Assembly: GCA_008973525.1 (NCBI GenBank) | Contig: WACJ01000186.1 | Location: 496,001-560,000 of the forward strand | DNA length: 64,000 nucleotides | Origin: Stenopsyche tienmushanensis | Lineage: Eukaryota; Arthropoda; Insecta; Trichoptera; Stenopsychidae | Direction of reading: 5' to 3' | Shown here: in pieces, positions 34,373 to 48,303 of the stretch | Layout: the number at the start of each line of letters is the position of its first letter | How positions within the stretch are numbered: the stretch's first letter is position 1 | The notes under the pieces: generated by a model | Databases searched by the model: none | Seen by the model: the letters and a program-made list of their open reading frames with translations, nothing else | Told to the model about the DNA's origin: nothing | Made by a program: the position numbers and the translations under genes

Positions 34373-34475
34373 CTAGGGAATTAAATCCCGGGATCCCGGA
34401 TAGTTTTACGTGCTCATGAATCCCGGGACTAGTAAATTTAGTCCCGAAAAATTCGGGATTGGAATTTTTATCTAA
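34373..34475 (+). repeat. hAT-like terminus with TCCCGGGA words
   Basis: TAGGGAATTAAATCCCGGGA is followed by GATCCCGG, AATCCCGGGACTAG and AGTCCCGAAAAATTCGGGAT. Ends rich in repeated TCCCGGGA are known from a class of hAT elements. No opposite end was seen. Confidence 0.4.
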
Positions 34476-34541
34476 CATAAATCGTACACCTCACCAACAC
34501 AACGAAGGCTACTAAATCGAGACATTCCGCCGTCATATTAG

Positions 34542-34600
34542 CCTTTCTCTGCTGGTGATGTATTTACTACACCTCGACTCTAATAATGGGAATATCGATA
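34542..34600 (+). repeat. Terminus of TTAA element family E
   Basis: CCTTTCTCTGCTGGTGATGT, then ATTTACTACAC and AATAATGGGAAT, match the inverse of 7285-7349. The flank is TTAG, a likely decayed TTAA. Confidence 0.5.
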
Positions 34601-36516
34601 TGAAATATAATAGATACGGGGTTCAGAATTTTTGTATTTCTCCGTAATATAATTATGAATCACATCAAAGTATTATAGTATATAAGTATTCATCTGCAGC
34701 GACGGAAATAAATTATTTTTAATTCAAAAACTCATCATCGTCTCATCTCATCATTGAAAACCAGCTTCAGATTTAAATTATTATTTATAATATCACCACC
34801 GGTTTTGTATCACTTACGTAAATTTTTCGCAAAAATGAATTTCATTCCGTTTACAAAATATCTAAGAGCCAAATGTCCTTCGTGCAAAATGATATATAAG
34901 GATATATTTTTAACAAAAATTAATAATTCTCGTTTAAGGTTTACTACTCCTATCTATATTAGTTTTTATGTTTTATGTCTAACAAATATTTCCTTTTTAT
35001 ATGCACTCAGCTCATTTTTTGTATTATTTATATTACAGCACATTTTTTTGTATATTAGGTATATTAAGCATGCTTGATACTCCATCATATAATAGTTTTC
35101 ACGGAATATCATGAAACTTTTTGCAACCAATTTCAAAATAATGTGTCACTGCTCAAAACGCCCATTGCCATACAGTGACTCACTGGTGTCCACAATTTAT
35201 TACTTTAATTGCGGGAAATTTATAGAATTTCGTAATTGAATATACACCTTATGGCGAGATGTTAAATGCAGAAATTGCAGTAAATTTGCCGCATACAAGG
35301 TGTGGGACTCTAATATGAAATGAATGCATTAGATTAAAACATTAACAGGGCATAATCGAGTCGCTGTAATGGCACATAAAACATACAGGTAAAATTACTT
35401 AGATACATCTATCATGGCGTTTATTATGTCAGTCGTATATATTTTTTGCTTCGCCCACACATTTCAGACTACAGAATGGTCAAGAGGCAGGCTCGTATCG
35501 ATTGTAGATAATAGTCTTTCGTGGTTGTCGGATAAGAATAGATGGGCGCGTGTCGGTTGTAATGGATTTCGAGGATATGCTTTGTAATAATTATTTAAAA
35601 TCATGTCGTAAAATGATTATTAAAGTGCGAACATAATCTGAAAATCCCTTTATTGTTATCCTTATCTCTTTGACGGAATGTGGTATCGTAAATCGACATT
35701 TGGCAAACGACGCGCCTATAAGCACGTCTGCCTGTCAGTGATGTTTTTTATACATTTTTTGTTTATATTAATCAAAAAAATCAATACCGAATGAATAGTC
35801 AGATGTGATCAATGATCGACCATTGAATTTTATATATAAGCGTATATAATTTCAATTGTCCAAATAATCTCTAGCTTTACGCCTTAACAACATGATGGAT
35901 TAGGACCAATACTAACATCATTTAAAGTATACTATCGGACTTTTATAGGAATGAAATGGAGGTATTTTTAAAAATATATGCTGTTTTATAAGCATTTATC
36001 AAATAAAAATGTTTTTTTAATCCACTTATCTCTCGATTTACGCAGAAGATGACGAAATTCTATGAAATATTCTGCAAAATTCTGTGTAAATAATAACCGC
36101 ATTGAATGAGTTTCACGATATTAAAAGATGTGCATTTCAAGTTATATCAGTACTGATAATGTTAAGCTAGCGACCACATTTATAAAAACAAAATATTGAG
36201 AAAATAATGCAAAAGTGGTCGATAATGGTTGCATAAAAGTAACTGCAAAAAAAGAGTATGTCTTCCCAATTGATGCTTCAGCGTTACTTTTTTCCATTTT
36301 ATTAAGGGATGGGTTAAATTATAGTATTTAATTTAGAGCTGGAATTTCTTTCTGTGATTGTGTAATTTCATATAATATTATGATAATGACAAGAATGAGA
36401 ATTGAGTTCACTCATTCATATAAAATTATAGTAGTGTTGCCATCAGAGGCAATCTTTTTTTGTGTCTTTGCATGTTTTTCGCGATAGCTACGCTCGCACA
36501 TGGGCTTTTTCTTCTC
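34601..36516. other. Non-coding stretch
   Basis: The ORF at 34754-35077 (107 codons) is rich in Phe, Ile, Leu and Tyr, as expected of an AT-rich random frame. No domain, RNA gene or repeat end was recognised. Confidence 0.45.
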
Positions 36517-36520
36517 TTAA

Positions 36521-37155
36521 CCCTTTGAGTAGTGAGCTAATTTAAAATCTTTATAGTCTTAGATGCTATATTTGCTTGTCCGCCACTTATCATCCGTACA
36601 AATCCACTTAATGTCAGTATGTGGCACATCTTCTCTTAGGTATTGCTTTGTCTTAAATCAATAAGCTGGATTCTGTCATTAGTCAAAATAACAAAAGCAA
36701 AGTGAAGTTAAGCAAATGCGAATAGACAAGGGTAGGAATGCAAGTTTCGAGGATCGATCTCGAATGATATTTAGACAGTTATAATTTAGAAAGACGTTCG
36801 AAATGTTAACATTTGCAAGTCGTTATAAAAATACGTAACAATGAGAAGCTAGATTTCGCTTTTCAGAGACTGGTGGACGCGGCGATGAATGAGTTAAATA
36901 AATAAGCACTGTCGATAGCACAAAATATTCGATCATTTCTTCAAGTAAACATAAACAATACACTTGAAATCGATTCATTATATCATTCACAACTCATTAT
37001 TAGTCGATGAATTTGGATTAAAGATCTTTACAATCGTGCTATGTACGCAGGAAGCTCTCCGTCTCTGTCTCCCATGAGCAAGACGTTTTATCCGTCTCTG
37101 TCGCTTTCCGTGATTAACGTACAAAAGTGCTCTTTCTTGTACGTTAAGCATTGGA
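36521..37155 (+). mobile_element. Family A copy 3, enlarged
   Basis: It starts CCCTTTGAGTAGTGAGC after TTAA (36517-36520) and follows the family up to CCACTTAATGTCAG. It is then interrupted by about 257 bases (roughly 36617-36873) before resuming at GGACGCGGCGATGAATGAG and CACTGTCGATAGCAC. The pyrimidine tract (CTCTCCGTCTCTGTCTCCC) follows and the right end is lost. The extra segment is absent from the other family A copies: it is either an insertion or a relic of a longer parent element. Confidence 0.8.
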
Positions 37156-39326
37156 ATTCTCTCGCAAATACGCGATCACCCTACCATACAGGTATAAGCC
37201 CGAGCGATAGGGTGGAGGTGGTCGGGTGCTGAAAGAAGCCCTATCGTCTTAACATTTTTTTTTTATTTAAAGAGAAGGTTACAGCTATAGGCTGCGGGAA
37301 GGACATCTTCTCGCATTCGAGGCCATCACCAGGATATTAATTTGTGCACGCGAAATAAACGAAATAAATGTCATTATGCTAGATTGAAGATATCACTGCT
37401 AATTTGATACATTGCGTCCGAAGGAGGACAGAACGATCTGAAGACTGTTAATCTGAAAAATTATTATTTCTTTCATAGCAAATGTATCGATTAAGCCCCG
37501 TATACACACTAGAAAAACGATGCTAGGTTTTTTTACAGTATACAGTCTGCATGGTTACGCGGATTAATTTCACTCAAATCCGAAAACTTTGCACTGAGAA
37601 AACATGACACAAAGATTGTCTCATGGATGAAAGAGTAATCATTAGCAGATGCAGTTTGGCACAATGACTGATCGGCAGTGAACGGTCGTTTGAGTTATGG
37701 TACGCATGTTGTGTCATCGGCTTTACAGTGTTAATCCGCATAGAGAACAAGCGCTAACATCGATTAGTCTTAGTGCAATTATCATCTATAGCGATTTATT
37801 ATGTCTGTGGAATTATTATTTTATACTTCTTTGATGCTATCACTTTTCGTTCGTCTTGTATCAAGTCTGAAATCGTCGATTTGACCGCATCGTAATAATA
37901 TGTAGGAGAGCCGTCATAAATTTTAATTTCTCTACGGCAACCTTCGAACTCATCATTGTGGCAACAATGATCGACCCGTCCGTCTCATTTGGCAAACCTA
38001 GATTTATAATTCCGAAATACACAATAGGAACGTCTTTACGCAATCTTCTTACGAACAAGAGGATCAGATCAATAATTAGTGGATTATTGATCAACAAAAA
38101 CGCGCGTAAATACCCAACGCCTCGATACAATGTGCAATCGGAGCTAATCTCACGAGGAAAATGCTTTTCGAAATTTCATTGTTATACACCATGACGAATA
38201 AATATGGGTCATCATCATGGCTCGCTTCAATTGCGTACTATGCATATGAGATCGATTAGTGCAATGCATCCGATTCATGCTGAAAAGTCCAAGGTCCCAT
38301 CATGGACCCTGATATTTATTATAATAAAGGTGTAACATATGCATCTAAAATTGTTTATGTAACAATAATAGATCGATTGCGACCTCGAAGATGTTTTGCA
38401 TGCACGCAAAAAAATATCATACGTCTTACGAAGACAATCATCTTTGTTGGTTTTATGGTCCAGATGATAGTCAATGATAATCATCTGGGATAGATAAATG
38501 TCAATTTATTCATATTTAATTATTTTTGCTTGATTCATCTCATAAATTATGCGTATAAATCTTTCGTTTCCTCATCGCCGAGCATCACAATATCCTTCTG
38601 AAAAGAGATTCTCGTGGGTAGGAGCATTGGATATAGATGAGATAAAAATTAATTAGGTAGGAAGAGATCTATGAGTGATTTGCGAAACTAATATCATAAC
38701 AATTTTTAATATGAATCAGTCACTCAAAGACGGCCCTGACCGATATAATCAATCGACCCATTATTTACTTACGAGAACTTGGAAATCTAGATAAACCATG
38801 GTTCGGACGATCGGTCGACAATATTGACTTTATTTTATCCATTTGATTTGAGCTCGATCCTTCAAAAAAGAGTCCTTATTTACTTTGTAAATTGTCATTG
38901 GACTGTCATTTCTTATGAACACTGGGTCGAGGTAATTTAACAGTCGATCTACGAAAAGGATTCAGCCTGTTTTTTTGATATCAAGCCATCGAAAGCTGTA
39001 AGAAAATCATTTTTTCCGTGATATGAAATATTTTGACAACTTAATTTGCTATAATTAAAATATTAAAAGTATTTTTTAATGCTATTGTATGGCTATAAAA
39101 CAATGTCAAGTGTATGTGTGATCATGCGATCACGTTTTGGGTGGCATTTATGAACTGTTTCGTTTTAACTGTGTCAATTTTTAAAACATTAACACATTCC
39201 CATCAGGTTACGTATAGCATTGACCTTTACCTGATGTGGGGAGTAGTTTCCAGAAATCATTGCAATTAATTTTCAATAAGGTCGATGATAAATCTATCGT
39301 TGAATATATACTGAAAAAAATTATAA
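37156..39326. other. Non-coding stretch
   Basis: A GC-richer patch at 37160-37340 contains AAGCCCGAGCGATAGGGTGG. ORFs at 37861-38194 overlap on both strands without domains. Nothing else was recognised. Confidence 0.4.
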
Positions 39327-39569
39327 TGTGAGTTATTTCAGCGTATAAGTGTAATCGAACCAACTGAAAACTATGAATGCAATGCTGAAAGACTTTCAAG
39401 GCGAATTCAAGAAATATTCTTGAAAGAAGTTGCTGATGAAACAAATTTGATGAAAATAGTATCCAGGATAAATTCAAATTCTGAAGACGATTATGCAGAT
39501 AAAAACGATGAAGCTGTTAAATGTTTCATCCTAAAAAGCATACAAAACTGCCAAGACTTGATCGAATAA
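39327..39569 (+). CDS. Open frame of about 80 codons, no ATG, unrecognised
   Basis: A plus-strand frame is open from 39327 to a TAA at 39567-39569 in AT-rich DNA. Its translation is hydrophilic and helix-prone: SVIEPTENYECNAERL, RRIQEIFLKEVADETNLMKI, SNSEDDYADKNDEAVKCF and LKSIQNCQDLIE. An acceptor-like TTATTTCAG ends at 39341. Such a long acidic, charged frame is less expected by chance in AT-rich DNA than frames in the GC islands. No family was recognised. It could be a last exon or the tail of an unknown transposon protein. The mariner at 39732 begins 160 bases further on. Confidence 0.3.
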   Translation, partial: CELFQRISVIEPTENYECNAERLSRRIQEIFLKEVADETNLMKIVSRINSNSEDDYADKNDEAVKCFILKSIQNCQDLIE

Positions 39570-39731
39570 TTGAAGCTTATTTCTTAAATGTTGATTCATA
39601 TAATACGGATGTTTTAAAGCCTGCTATCACTGAATAAACGATGGAGGTTAATTTATAGCAGTATTATAGTTCAGCAGTATTGGCTGTATAACGAAAATTA
39701 TGGACCGTAACTCAAAATAATGTCACAACTA

Positions 39732-40295
39732 TTAGGTCATAGATAGAGTCATAAATAACTGCCGATTTTTTTTTCAAATAGCTTTAACAAAACAATTAAG
39801 AAATTTAAGAAACTCTGCAAAGAACATAATAGGTGGTTGCGTACAACATTATCATATAATACCCATTTTTCATATCCAGTAATTATTCCGTTTAAAAAGG
39901 GCTCAATTTTTTGCCATGAGAGGAGACTTGTGGCACTAGACATGCGATTTTCTTTATTGCCTTCACTAAGATTATGTGGCACCCACACACCCAATTTGCC
40001 AATCTTCCCCAATTTTTCCTAATGCCTGCAAATGATTGATTGTGAGGTATTTAGCTTCCCTGGCAATTCCCTGTTGATTGACGTGGATTTTGCGTGGATA
40101 ACACATTTAAGATGTCTTCATCAAAATCGGAAGGGCAACCCACCCTTAGTTCATCTTTCAGGGTTTCATCTCCCGAGCGAAATTTAAAAAACCAATTTAT
40201 TACTGTCCGTTTAATCACTGCTCCTTCGCCGTATATATCACATATCTTTTTATAACGGCTTATTTTCGCCGGCAACTACTTATGACTCAACCCAA
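39732..40295 (-). mobile_element. mariner deletion derivative, 564 bp
   Basis: GAGTCATAAATAACTGCCG near the left end pairs with the inverse of the right end, GAGTCATAAGTAGTTGCCG. TA flanks both sides (39730-39731 and 40296-40297). The right end starts TTGGGTTGAGTCATAAGTAG (minus strand), a common mariner end. At 564 bp it is less than half of a full mariner of about 1.3 kb, because the middle of the transposase is deleted. Confidence 0.88.
39755..40275 (-). pseudogene. mariner transposase with internal deletion and lost catalytic Asp
   Basis: The minus-strand reading gives YKKICDIYGEGAVIKRTVIN, WFFKFRSGDETLKDELR, GCPSDFDEDILNVLSTQNPR and, after frameshifts, GKLGVWVPHNLSEGNKENRM, LSWQKIEPFLNGIITGYEKW and VLYDNVVRN, followed directly by a C-terminal-like helix ending EKKIGSYL. 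The HTH pair, the WVPHxL motif and the first catalytic strand are all present, but TGDEKW has become TGYEKW. The HDN and SPDLAPSDY segments are deleted. Confidence 0.88.
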
Positions 40296-40297
40296 TA

Positions 40298-43015
<2,718 letters not shown>

Positions 43016-43056
43016 GAACTTAAAGGTATATCTATGGTCTTTGTATACTACCTGTG

Positions 43057-43233
43057 GGTAGTCCCGTGGTTAATCGGTTTGACTCGTAACTCAATCATCT
43101 TGGGTTCGAACCTTATAGGAGGTGTGGCCGGCGGCCACATTTAAAAAAATATTTATACGCCATAAAAAAACATGTCCAAATGGTTAGCAATAGGCCCATA
43201 AAAGAGATCGTTAAAAGCCATCACAAAAAAAGA
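43057..43233 (+). repeat. tRNA-derived SINE
   Basis: A-box TGGTTAATCGG (43067-43077) and B-box GGTTCGAACC (43103-43112) are spaced as in tRNA genes. They are followed by a CCGGCGGCC palindrome, an A-rich segment and the tail shared with window positions 1-62. The head would not fold into a canonical tRNA with a good acceptor stem, so it is read as a SINE transcribed by RNA polymerase III rather than as a tRNA gene. Confidence 0.7.
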
Positions 43234-43359
43234 TAGAAATTTGTTTAAAAAACTGAAAAACAAACTTTTTTAAAAATTTGTATTTTTATTGAATTTGCAA
43301 GAAAATCCATTAACATGAACTATTAAGATTATAAGCAAACAATAAATAAAATGCGTAAA

Positions 43360-43640
43360 TCTCTGGAGCGATAGAAATGAAATTTCTTAGTTCCTAGGAA
43401 ATGTTGATTGTATGCATTGCATTTTTACATTTATTGACGGAAATTATTACCAAAATCATGATTGATTAATTGTGTTTGTGTAATATATAATAAATACATA
43501 ATAGAGGCGGGACGACACATGCGCGTAACATGTTTATGATGTATACGACGGAGGCGCAGAAACTACAAATGATTCTCTCTCTTTTCCAACAACTGCCGCA
43601 TAGAGTTTCACTTTTTGTGATGTTCAAGTCAATTAGTCAA
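43360..43640 (+). repeat. Dispersed repeat H, copy 1
   Basis: It shares with 56220-56500, in order, TAGGAAAT, GACGGAAAT, TGTGTTTGTGTAATATATAA, AATAGAGG-GG, CATGCG-GT, ATGATGTAT and AGAGTTTCA. Flanking duplications and coding potential were not seen; the class is unknown. Confidence 0.65.
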
Positions 43641-43708
43641 AAAACACTAAAATAAAAATAATATTTACAGCGAATTAACTGTGGATTACAAGTGATAATT
43701 TACAATTA

Positions 43709-44305
43709 CACTCAAACCTCTTTTTGTGCGATTTTTTTTGTGTGATTTCGAATTATGTGGTTCTTTTGAAGCAATTTTTTAATTTCATAAAGAGATATTT
43801 TTGACAAAATAGGAAATAAATCATCAACTCTAATCGAATTTTGGAAAAAAATATAATTTGTTAACATCATATCTCAAGTTTTAATAAATCAATTTATATA
43901 TTAGAAAGAAAAATCTATACAGAACAATGATGACATTGACACTGACTATGTCTTCCGAAGAAAAAAGCGATTTTGAGTCATATCGAAAATCGCAACGAAA
44001 ATTATCATACAGCGATGATAGTATGTAATTCAAATAATTAGTATTTCTCTAGTGAATATCTGGCATTTGAGATGCCAGATGTCAGACATCCTTAAAATTT
44101 GACCAATGATGCAAGACATCCTTTAAATTATATATTATTTTTTAAATGCCTTATTGTTTTCCCGTTTTTGTATTAACTTTTTTTATGCGATTTTTGATAT
44201 ATTTTATATAGCTGTTTCCAAGTTGTGCGGTTTTTAAAATCCATAGAACTCATAGTTTTTTTTGTGCGATTTTCCGTGGAACCACCGTACAAAAAGTTTT
44301 AAGTG
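43709..44305 (-). mobile_element. Family B copy 3, pogo/Tigger-like, 597 bp
   Basis: CACTCAAACCTCTTTTTGTG at the left and the inverse of CACTTAAAACTTTTTGTAC at the right are flanked by TA (43707-43708 and 44306-44307). The order of the internal words CAGATGTCAGACATCC and AATGATGCAAGACATCC shows the reverse orientation to the other copies. Confidence 0.85.
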
Positions 44306-44307
44306 TA

Positions 44308-46252
44308 ATTTGGAATATTCCCATATTTAAGATATTCTAATTCAATATGAGTTGGGGAAACATGATTGTATATATTGGAATTATTTTGTGATCATCACTT
44401 ATTCAAAGTTTAACACTAAAAGACCCTGCGCCATATAATCGTCAATTATTAGTGCCTATTAACTATGTTTAACCATTATTTAAAGATATTGGATTTATAC
44501 ATGTAGACTGTCTTATACCTTCTACAAATTGTAAAATGAATCATATTTTTAAGATCAAGAAATTAGACTAAATGTGGATCGAGATAATTTAATCCTATCT
44601 TCACGATCTTTATTCCACGAGTTAATATTTTTTTGTTTATCCCTCAATGTTTTTCAAAGAGTTTTTACTGACTGTTGAAATGGACATTCTTCACAAATTA
44701 AGTCTAAAATGAATTTGTTATTTCCTATACAAATAGTAGTTTGTGGTCATCTATACGCTATTTATACATAGAATGTATTCTAAAAATGTATTTTATATTT
44801 TTTTGGGTCACCTAATATGATTATCTAGTGTAGAACTGCTATCAGCGGTGTGAAACAAATATGAGGGACAGAAGAGGACAACCGGAACAGCCGATCACAG
44901 GAGTGCATTCACCAATACAATGGATTACATTTTTTTGTATTAAAAATAAATATATTTCATAAATGTGATTTAATATTCTCAAACTGTGGAGCATAATAAA
45001 GAAGTAAGGCGTAAGAAGCATAATAAAAATATGTGCTAAAAACTTGAGATGTTAAGCGAAGATTTTAAAAGGACGAAGCGTACCTGTTGCATCCGCGGAA
45101 GTTTGGCGCACTGAATTAATTAAGCAAACTCGTTGAAGACATTTACGGACTTAGTCATTCGGTCTCGCAAAGCTTTCCAAAGAAAATAGCATTTAAATTT
45201 CAGCAAATTTCGTGCGAAATATTCACAATGTTTGCATGTAAGTAGACCATCGAGTACAGAACTACACTCATGTTCAGACATATAGGCGGTCATACAAGAG
45301 CCCGGTATTGAACAAACAACGAACCCTAATAAGGCCACGAAGGCTTATCACAGTTTTAGGCAAATAAGCATGGAGAATTTTGCAGTTATAGCCGCCATAC
45401 TTTCTTCGTGACTCATGTGTGATAACGCAAGAAATTACTAAGAATTTTTTTAAGAAAGGGTCACAATGAAACGCATCCATTTGATACGTTTCTCATCGCA
45501 CAATTAAGCCTATTTTTTAAATAGGTCTCAATGGATCGATATTGCACGTAGCCAGAAGGCTGAGTGGGTGGGCCGAGACTCTAACACTGTAATAAATAAA
45601 GACAGTAACAAATAAAGCCCATTCGGACTTGTCGGCTCAAGCCCCATTCATATATCACGGAGCTACTACACTTTAGCACTACACGCAGCTTAAAGCTGGA
45701 TACACACGAGGATAACATGGGAACATTAGAAAAAAATCCCTTGATCAATCCTTGTCCTAAAAGATTTTCATTAAAGATACGAATGCCTTAAAAATTCTCT
45801 TACTTTACATACAAAATGTATTAACACTTAAATTCCAAACTGAGTATATTGATTATGATGCTTTTCCTATAAAACTTAATCAATAAAAAATTAAGGACTA
45901 TTTATGAAACCAATTTTGGCATCTTTTACAATTTTTGCGATATTTTTAATACTTGTATAATGCATACGATTAAATATAATTAAAAGTCAACTATTGGCAT
46001 TTAAATTGATGCATATGATGGCAAAATGAATGCATAATTATGAATTACATATCTATGCACGTTGATACCTCGCATAGTCCGGGTGAATGCTTTCATACAT
46101 TTTATTTTATTCGTTTGGAGCTCTTTATTCCTCTTTTACATAGAAAGCATATCAAAAATAGTTATGAAATCGATTTATATTCTGATAGAAATTCAAGCGT
46201 TTTATGGTTTAAGAGCCTAATCAAACCATTCCCTATATTTGATACAATACAC
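44308..46252. other. Non-coding stretch with GC-richer patch
   Basis: The minus-strand ORFs 45120-45338 and 45274-45480 overlap, are Cys- and Leu-rich (VLDGLLTCKHCEYFARNLLK) and may be pieces of one broken frame, but no family was recognised. Nothing else was seen. Confidence 0.35.
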
Positions 46253-46256
46253 TTAA

Positions 46257-46590
46257 CCCTTTGAGTAGTGAGCTAATTTTAAATTATCATAAACTTAGAT
46301 GCTATATTTGCTTGTCCGCCACTTATCTTCATATAAATCCATTTATCTTTCAAGGCCATCGTAACATGTACGAAGCTTGTATATAAATAAATAAACACAG
46401 TTGATAGCACACAATATTCGTTCATTTCTTCACATAAACATAAACAATACATTTGAAATCGATTCATTTGGGCAATAGATCTATACAATCCAGTGATGTA
46501 CGCAAGATACTCTCTCTGTCTCTGTCTCTCGCCGAATTCGTGTAAGAATACTCTTTCTGAATCACTGAAATTCGGACACAAATATGTGTC
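46257..46590 (+). mobile_element. Family A copy 4, right end lost
   Basis: It begins CCCTTTGAGTAGTGAGC after TTAA (46253-46256), follows the family order to CTGAAATTCGGACACAA and then runs straight into family B copy 4. The region after GAAATCGATTCATTTGGG is shortened against other copies. The lost right end suggests that the B element, or a deletion, removed it. Confidence 0.8.
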
Positions 46591-46594
46591 CAAA

Positions 46595-47260
46595 TTTTTG
46601 AACACGTTTGTGTGGTAGATGCGTTCTGTGGAAAAACGAACAAAAAAAACTTTGACTTACATAGAAAAATTGAAGATGCGTTCCATGTATATTAAAAACC
46701 GCATAACTTTGAAACAGCTATATAAAATATATCCAAAATCGCATAAAAAAATTAATAAAAAGACAGGAAAACAATAAGGCAATTAAAAATAACATTTTTA
46801 GCAACATTTAAAGGACGTCTTGCATCATTGGTAAAATTTTAAGGATATCTGACATCACAAATGCTTGACATCTACTAGATCCATATAATTCATGATTAGT
46901 AAAGATGTCACTATAGCACCTAACTCAAAAAAAAAACACAAAATGGTGACTGTTTAAAAAAAATCATTTAAGTCATTTTTTGGCCTTATTTTGTCAGTTT
47001 TAGTTTTTTTTATTAAATAGTTAAAAAAAAAATTGTTTAAAATTCTAAACTAGAATATAGAACAGTCGTATATTCAGGCATAGCATATGCAGTATGATTT
47101 ACACAGTCCCAAATTATATTTTTATTCCAAATTTTGGTTAGTGTTGATGATTTATTTCCTATTTTGTCCAAAATATCTCTAAACATACTCTACATGAATT
47201 AATAAAACTGCTTTAAAAAAACCGCATAACTTTGAAATCGCACAAAAAGAGGTTTGAGTG
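46595..47260 (+). mobile_element. Family B copy 4, pogo/Tigger-like
   Basis: The left end is diverged (GAACACGTTTGTGTGGTAGA) but is followed by the family words TGCGTTCTGTGGAAAAACG and CCGCATAACTTTGAAACAGC. The right end is the inverse of CACTCAAACCTCTTTTTGTG with TA at 47261-47262. Confidence 0.8.
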
Positions 47261-47262
47261 TA

Positions 47263-48237
47263 TTTATATTATCGCTAAATATTTTAAATTGAATTCTTTT
47301 TTAAAAACTTAGCTCGCTTTCATATCAAAAATGAGGACATTGCCAATCAAGTGTTATATCTTTTAAATCAGTGGTTCCCAAACAATGTTTATGAATAAAT
47401 TTCTTGTGTTTCCACAAGCACTAATTCCCGGTCGGTTTATTTTTTACGTGGAGTTAATAACTGTACTGAATCCACGTATTATTAATTGGGAAAACGGGAT
47501 AGTGATCAATAGTCTACATGTAAAAGGATTCAACACCCAATGGGGGATAACCAATGGGGGAAATATAAGTTCTATATATATATACATATTTAATTAAGTA
47601 CTAAGATGAGTCCCTTTGGTTTAAGTATATCGATTTTATTCTGTCATCATAAATAATTATATGAAAATTTTCCATAAATTAGTCTATTATGTCACCCCAT
47701 CCTGCTTGAATAGGATAAATGATACTATTTCAAAGATTCTGTGGCATTTTTCGCCCTCGATTACATACCCATTATTTCGCACACACATCGGCCAAATCGA
47801 TGATCAATTTGCACCTTAATGCGGGAGAATGCATTCGTTGCACTCGCAGTCGTGCCGGATGAATTTTGCAAAAGAACGTGGCTATATTGGTAGTGATTGT
47901 TGGATAATCTTCTTCAAAAGTTTCCCGACCAAGAAGTAAAAGTGATCCGCTGCATAATTGGAAAATGACCTCGAGTTAAGAAACATACGTTCATACACAC
48001 TTGTGGTCACAGACTAAATAATGGTAATAAGCAGCACGTTTCCAACAACAGTTCACCCAGATTTATGGCGGATGGTATTTTTCGAAAAGAGACAATGTCG
48101 AGCTGCTCGTAGTAATGTGCTTCGTGTTATGGTGGTCAAAAGCGAATGGGATTGTTTAGTGTATTTATGTGTTTCGCAAATGTATGGTCCATTTACTCAA
48201 TTAATAAAACTTGCGTCCAATAGCATTTTTTGTCCAG
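47263..48237. other. Non-coding stretch
   Basis: A single hAT-like start lies at 47369. GC rises from about 47750. ORFs at 47385-47597 and 48021-48317 have no domain, although the second overlaps a candidate exon. Confidence 0.4.
47369..47384 (+). repeat. hAT-like terminus, single end
   Basis: CAGTGGTTCCCAAAC is a near-standard hAT inverted-repeat start, similar to the right end of the hAT MITE at 15342. No opposite end or copy of the preceding 8 bases (TTTTAAAT) was found downstream. Confidence 0.45.
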
Positions 48238-48303
48238 GCTGGATCGTGATTCCACAACCCTCCAGAAGATTATACCGGTGGGGTATTTTGTTCTGCTGCG
48301 AGG
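48238..48303 (+). CDS. Candidate internal exon, unknown protein
   Basis: A 66-base open stretch follows GCATTTTTTGTCCAG, the strongest acceptor-like site noticed in the window, and ends before GTAATA. It reads LDRDSTTLQKIIPVGYFVLL plus Arg, with one base before and two after. LDRD is common in cadherin repeats, but a single word is no proof. A different frame is also open through this stretch. Confidence 0.2.

Noticed and set aside
34754..35077. Membrane protein of 107 residues
   Set aside because: Phe/Ile/Leu/Tyr richness is what random AT-rich DNA gives; there is no pattern of discrete membrane segments.
37185..37229. Micro-exon on the minus strand with CTTTCAG and GTAGGG borders
   Set aside because: Only 45 bases, open in more than one frame; indistinguishable from chance.
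43060..43125. Functional tRNA gene
   Set aside because: The A- and B-boxes are good, but the acceptor stem and anticodon arm do not pair properly, and it is followed by a repeated tail, so SINE is the better reading.
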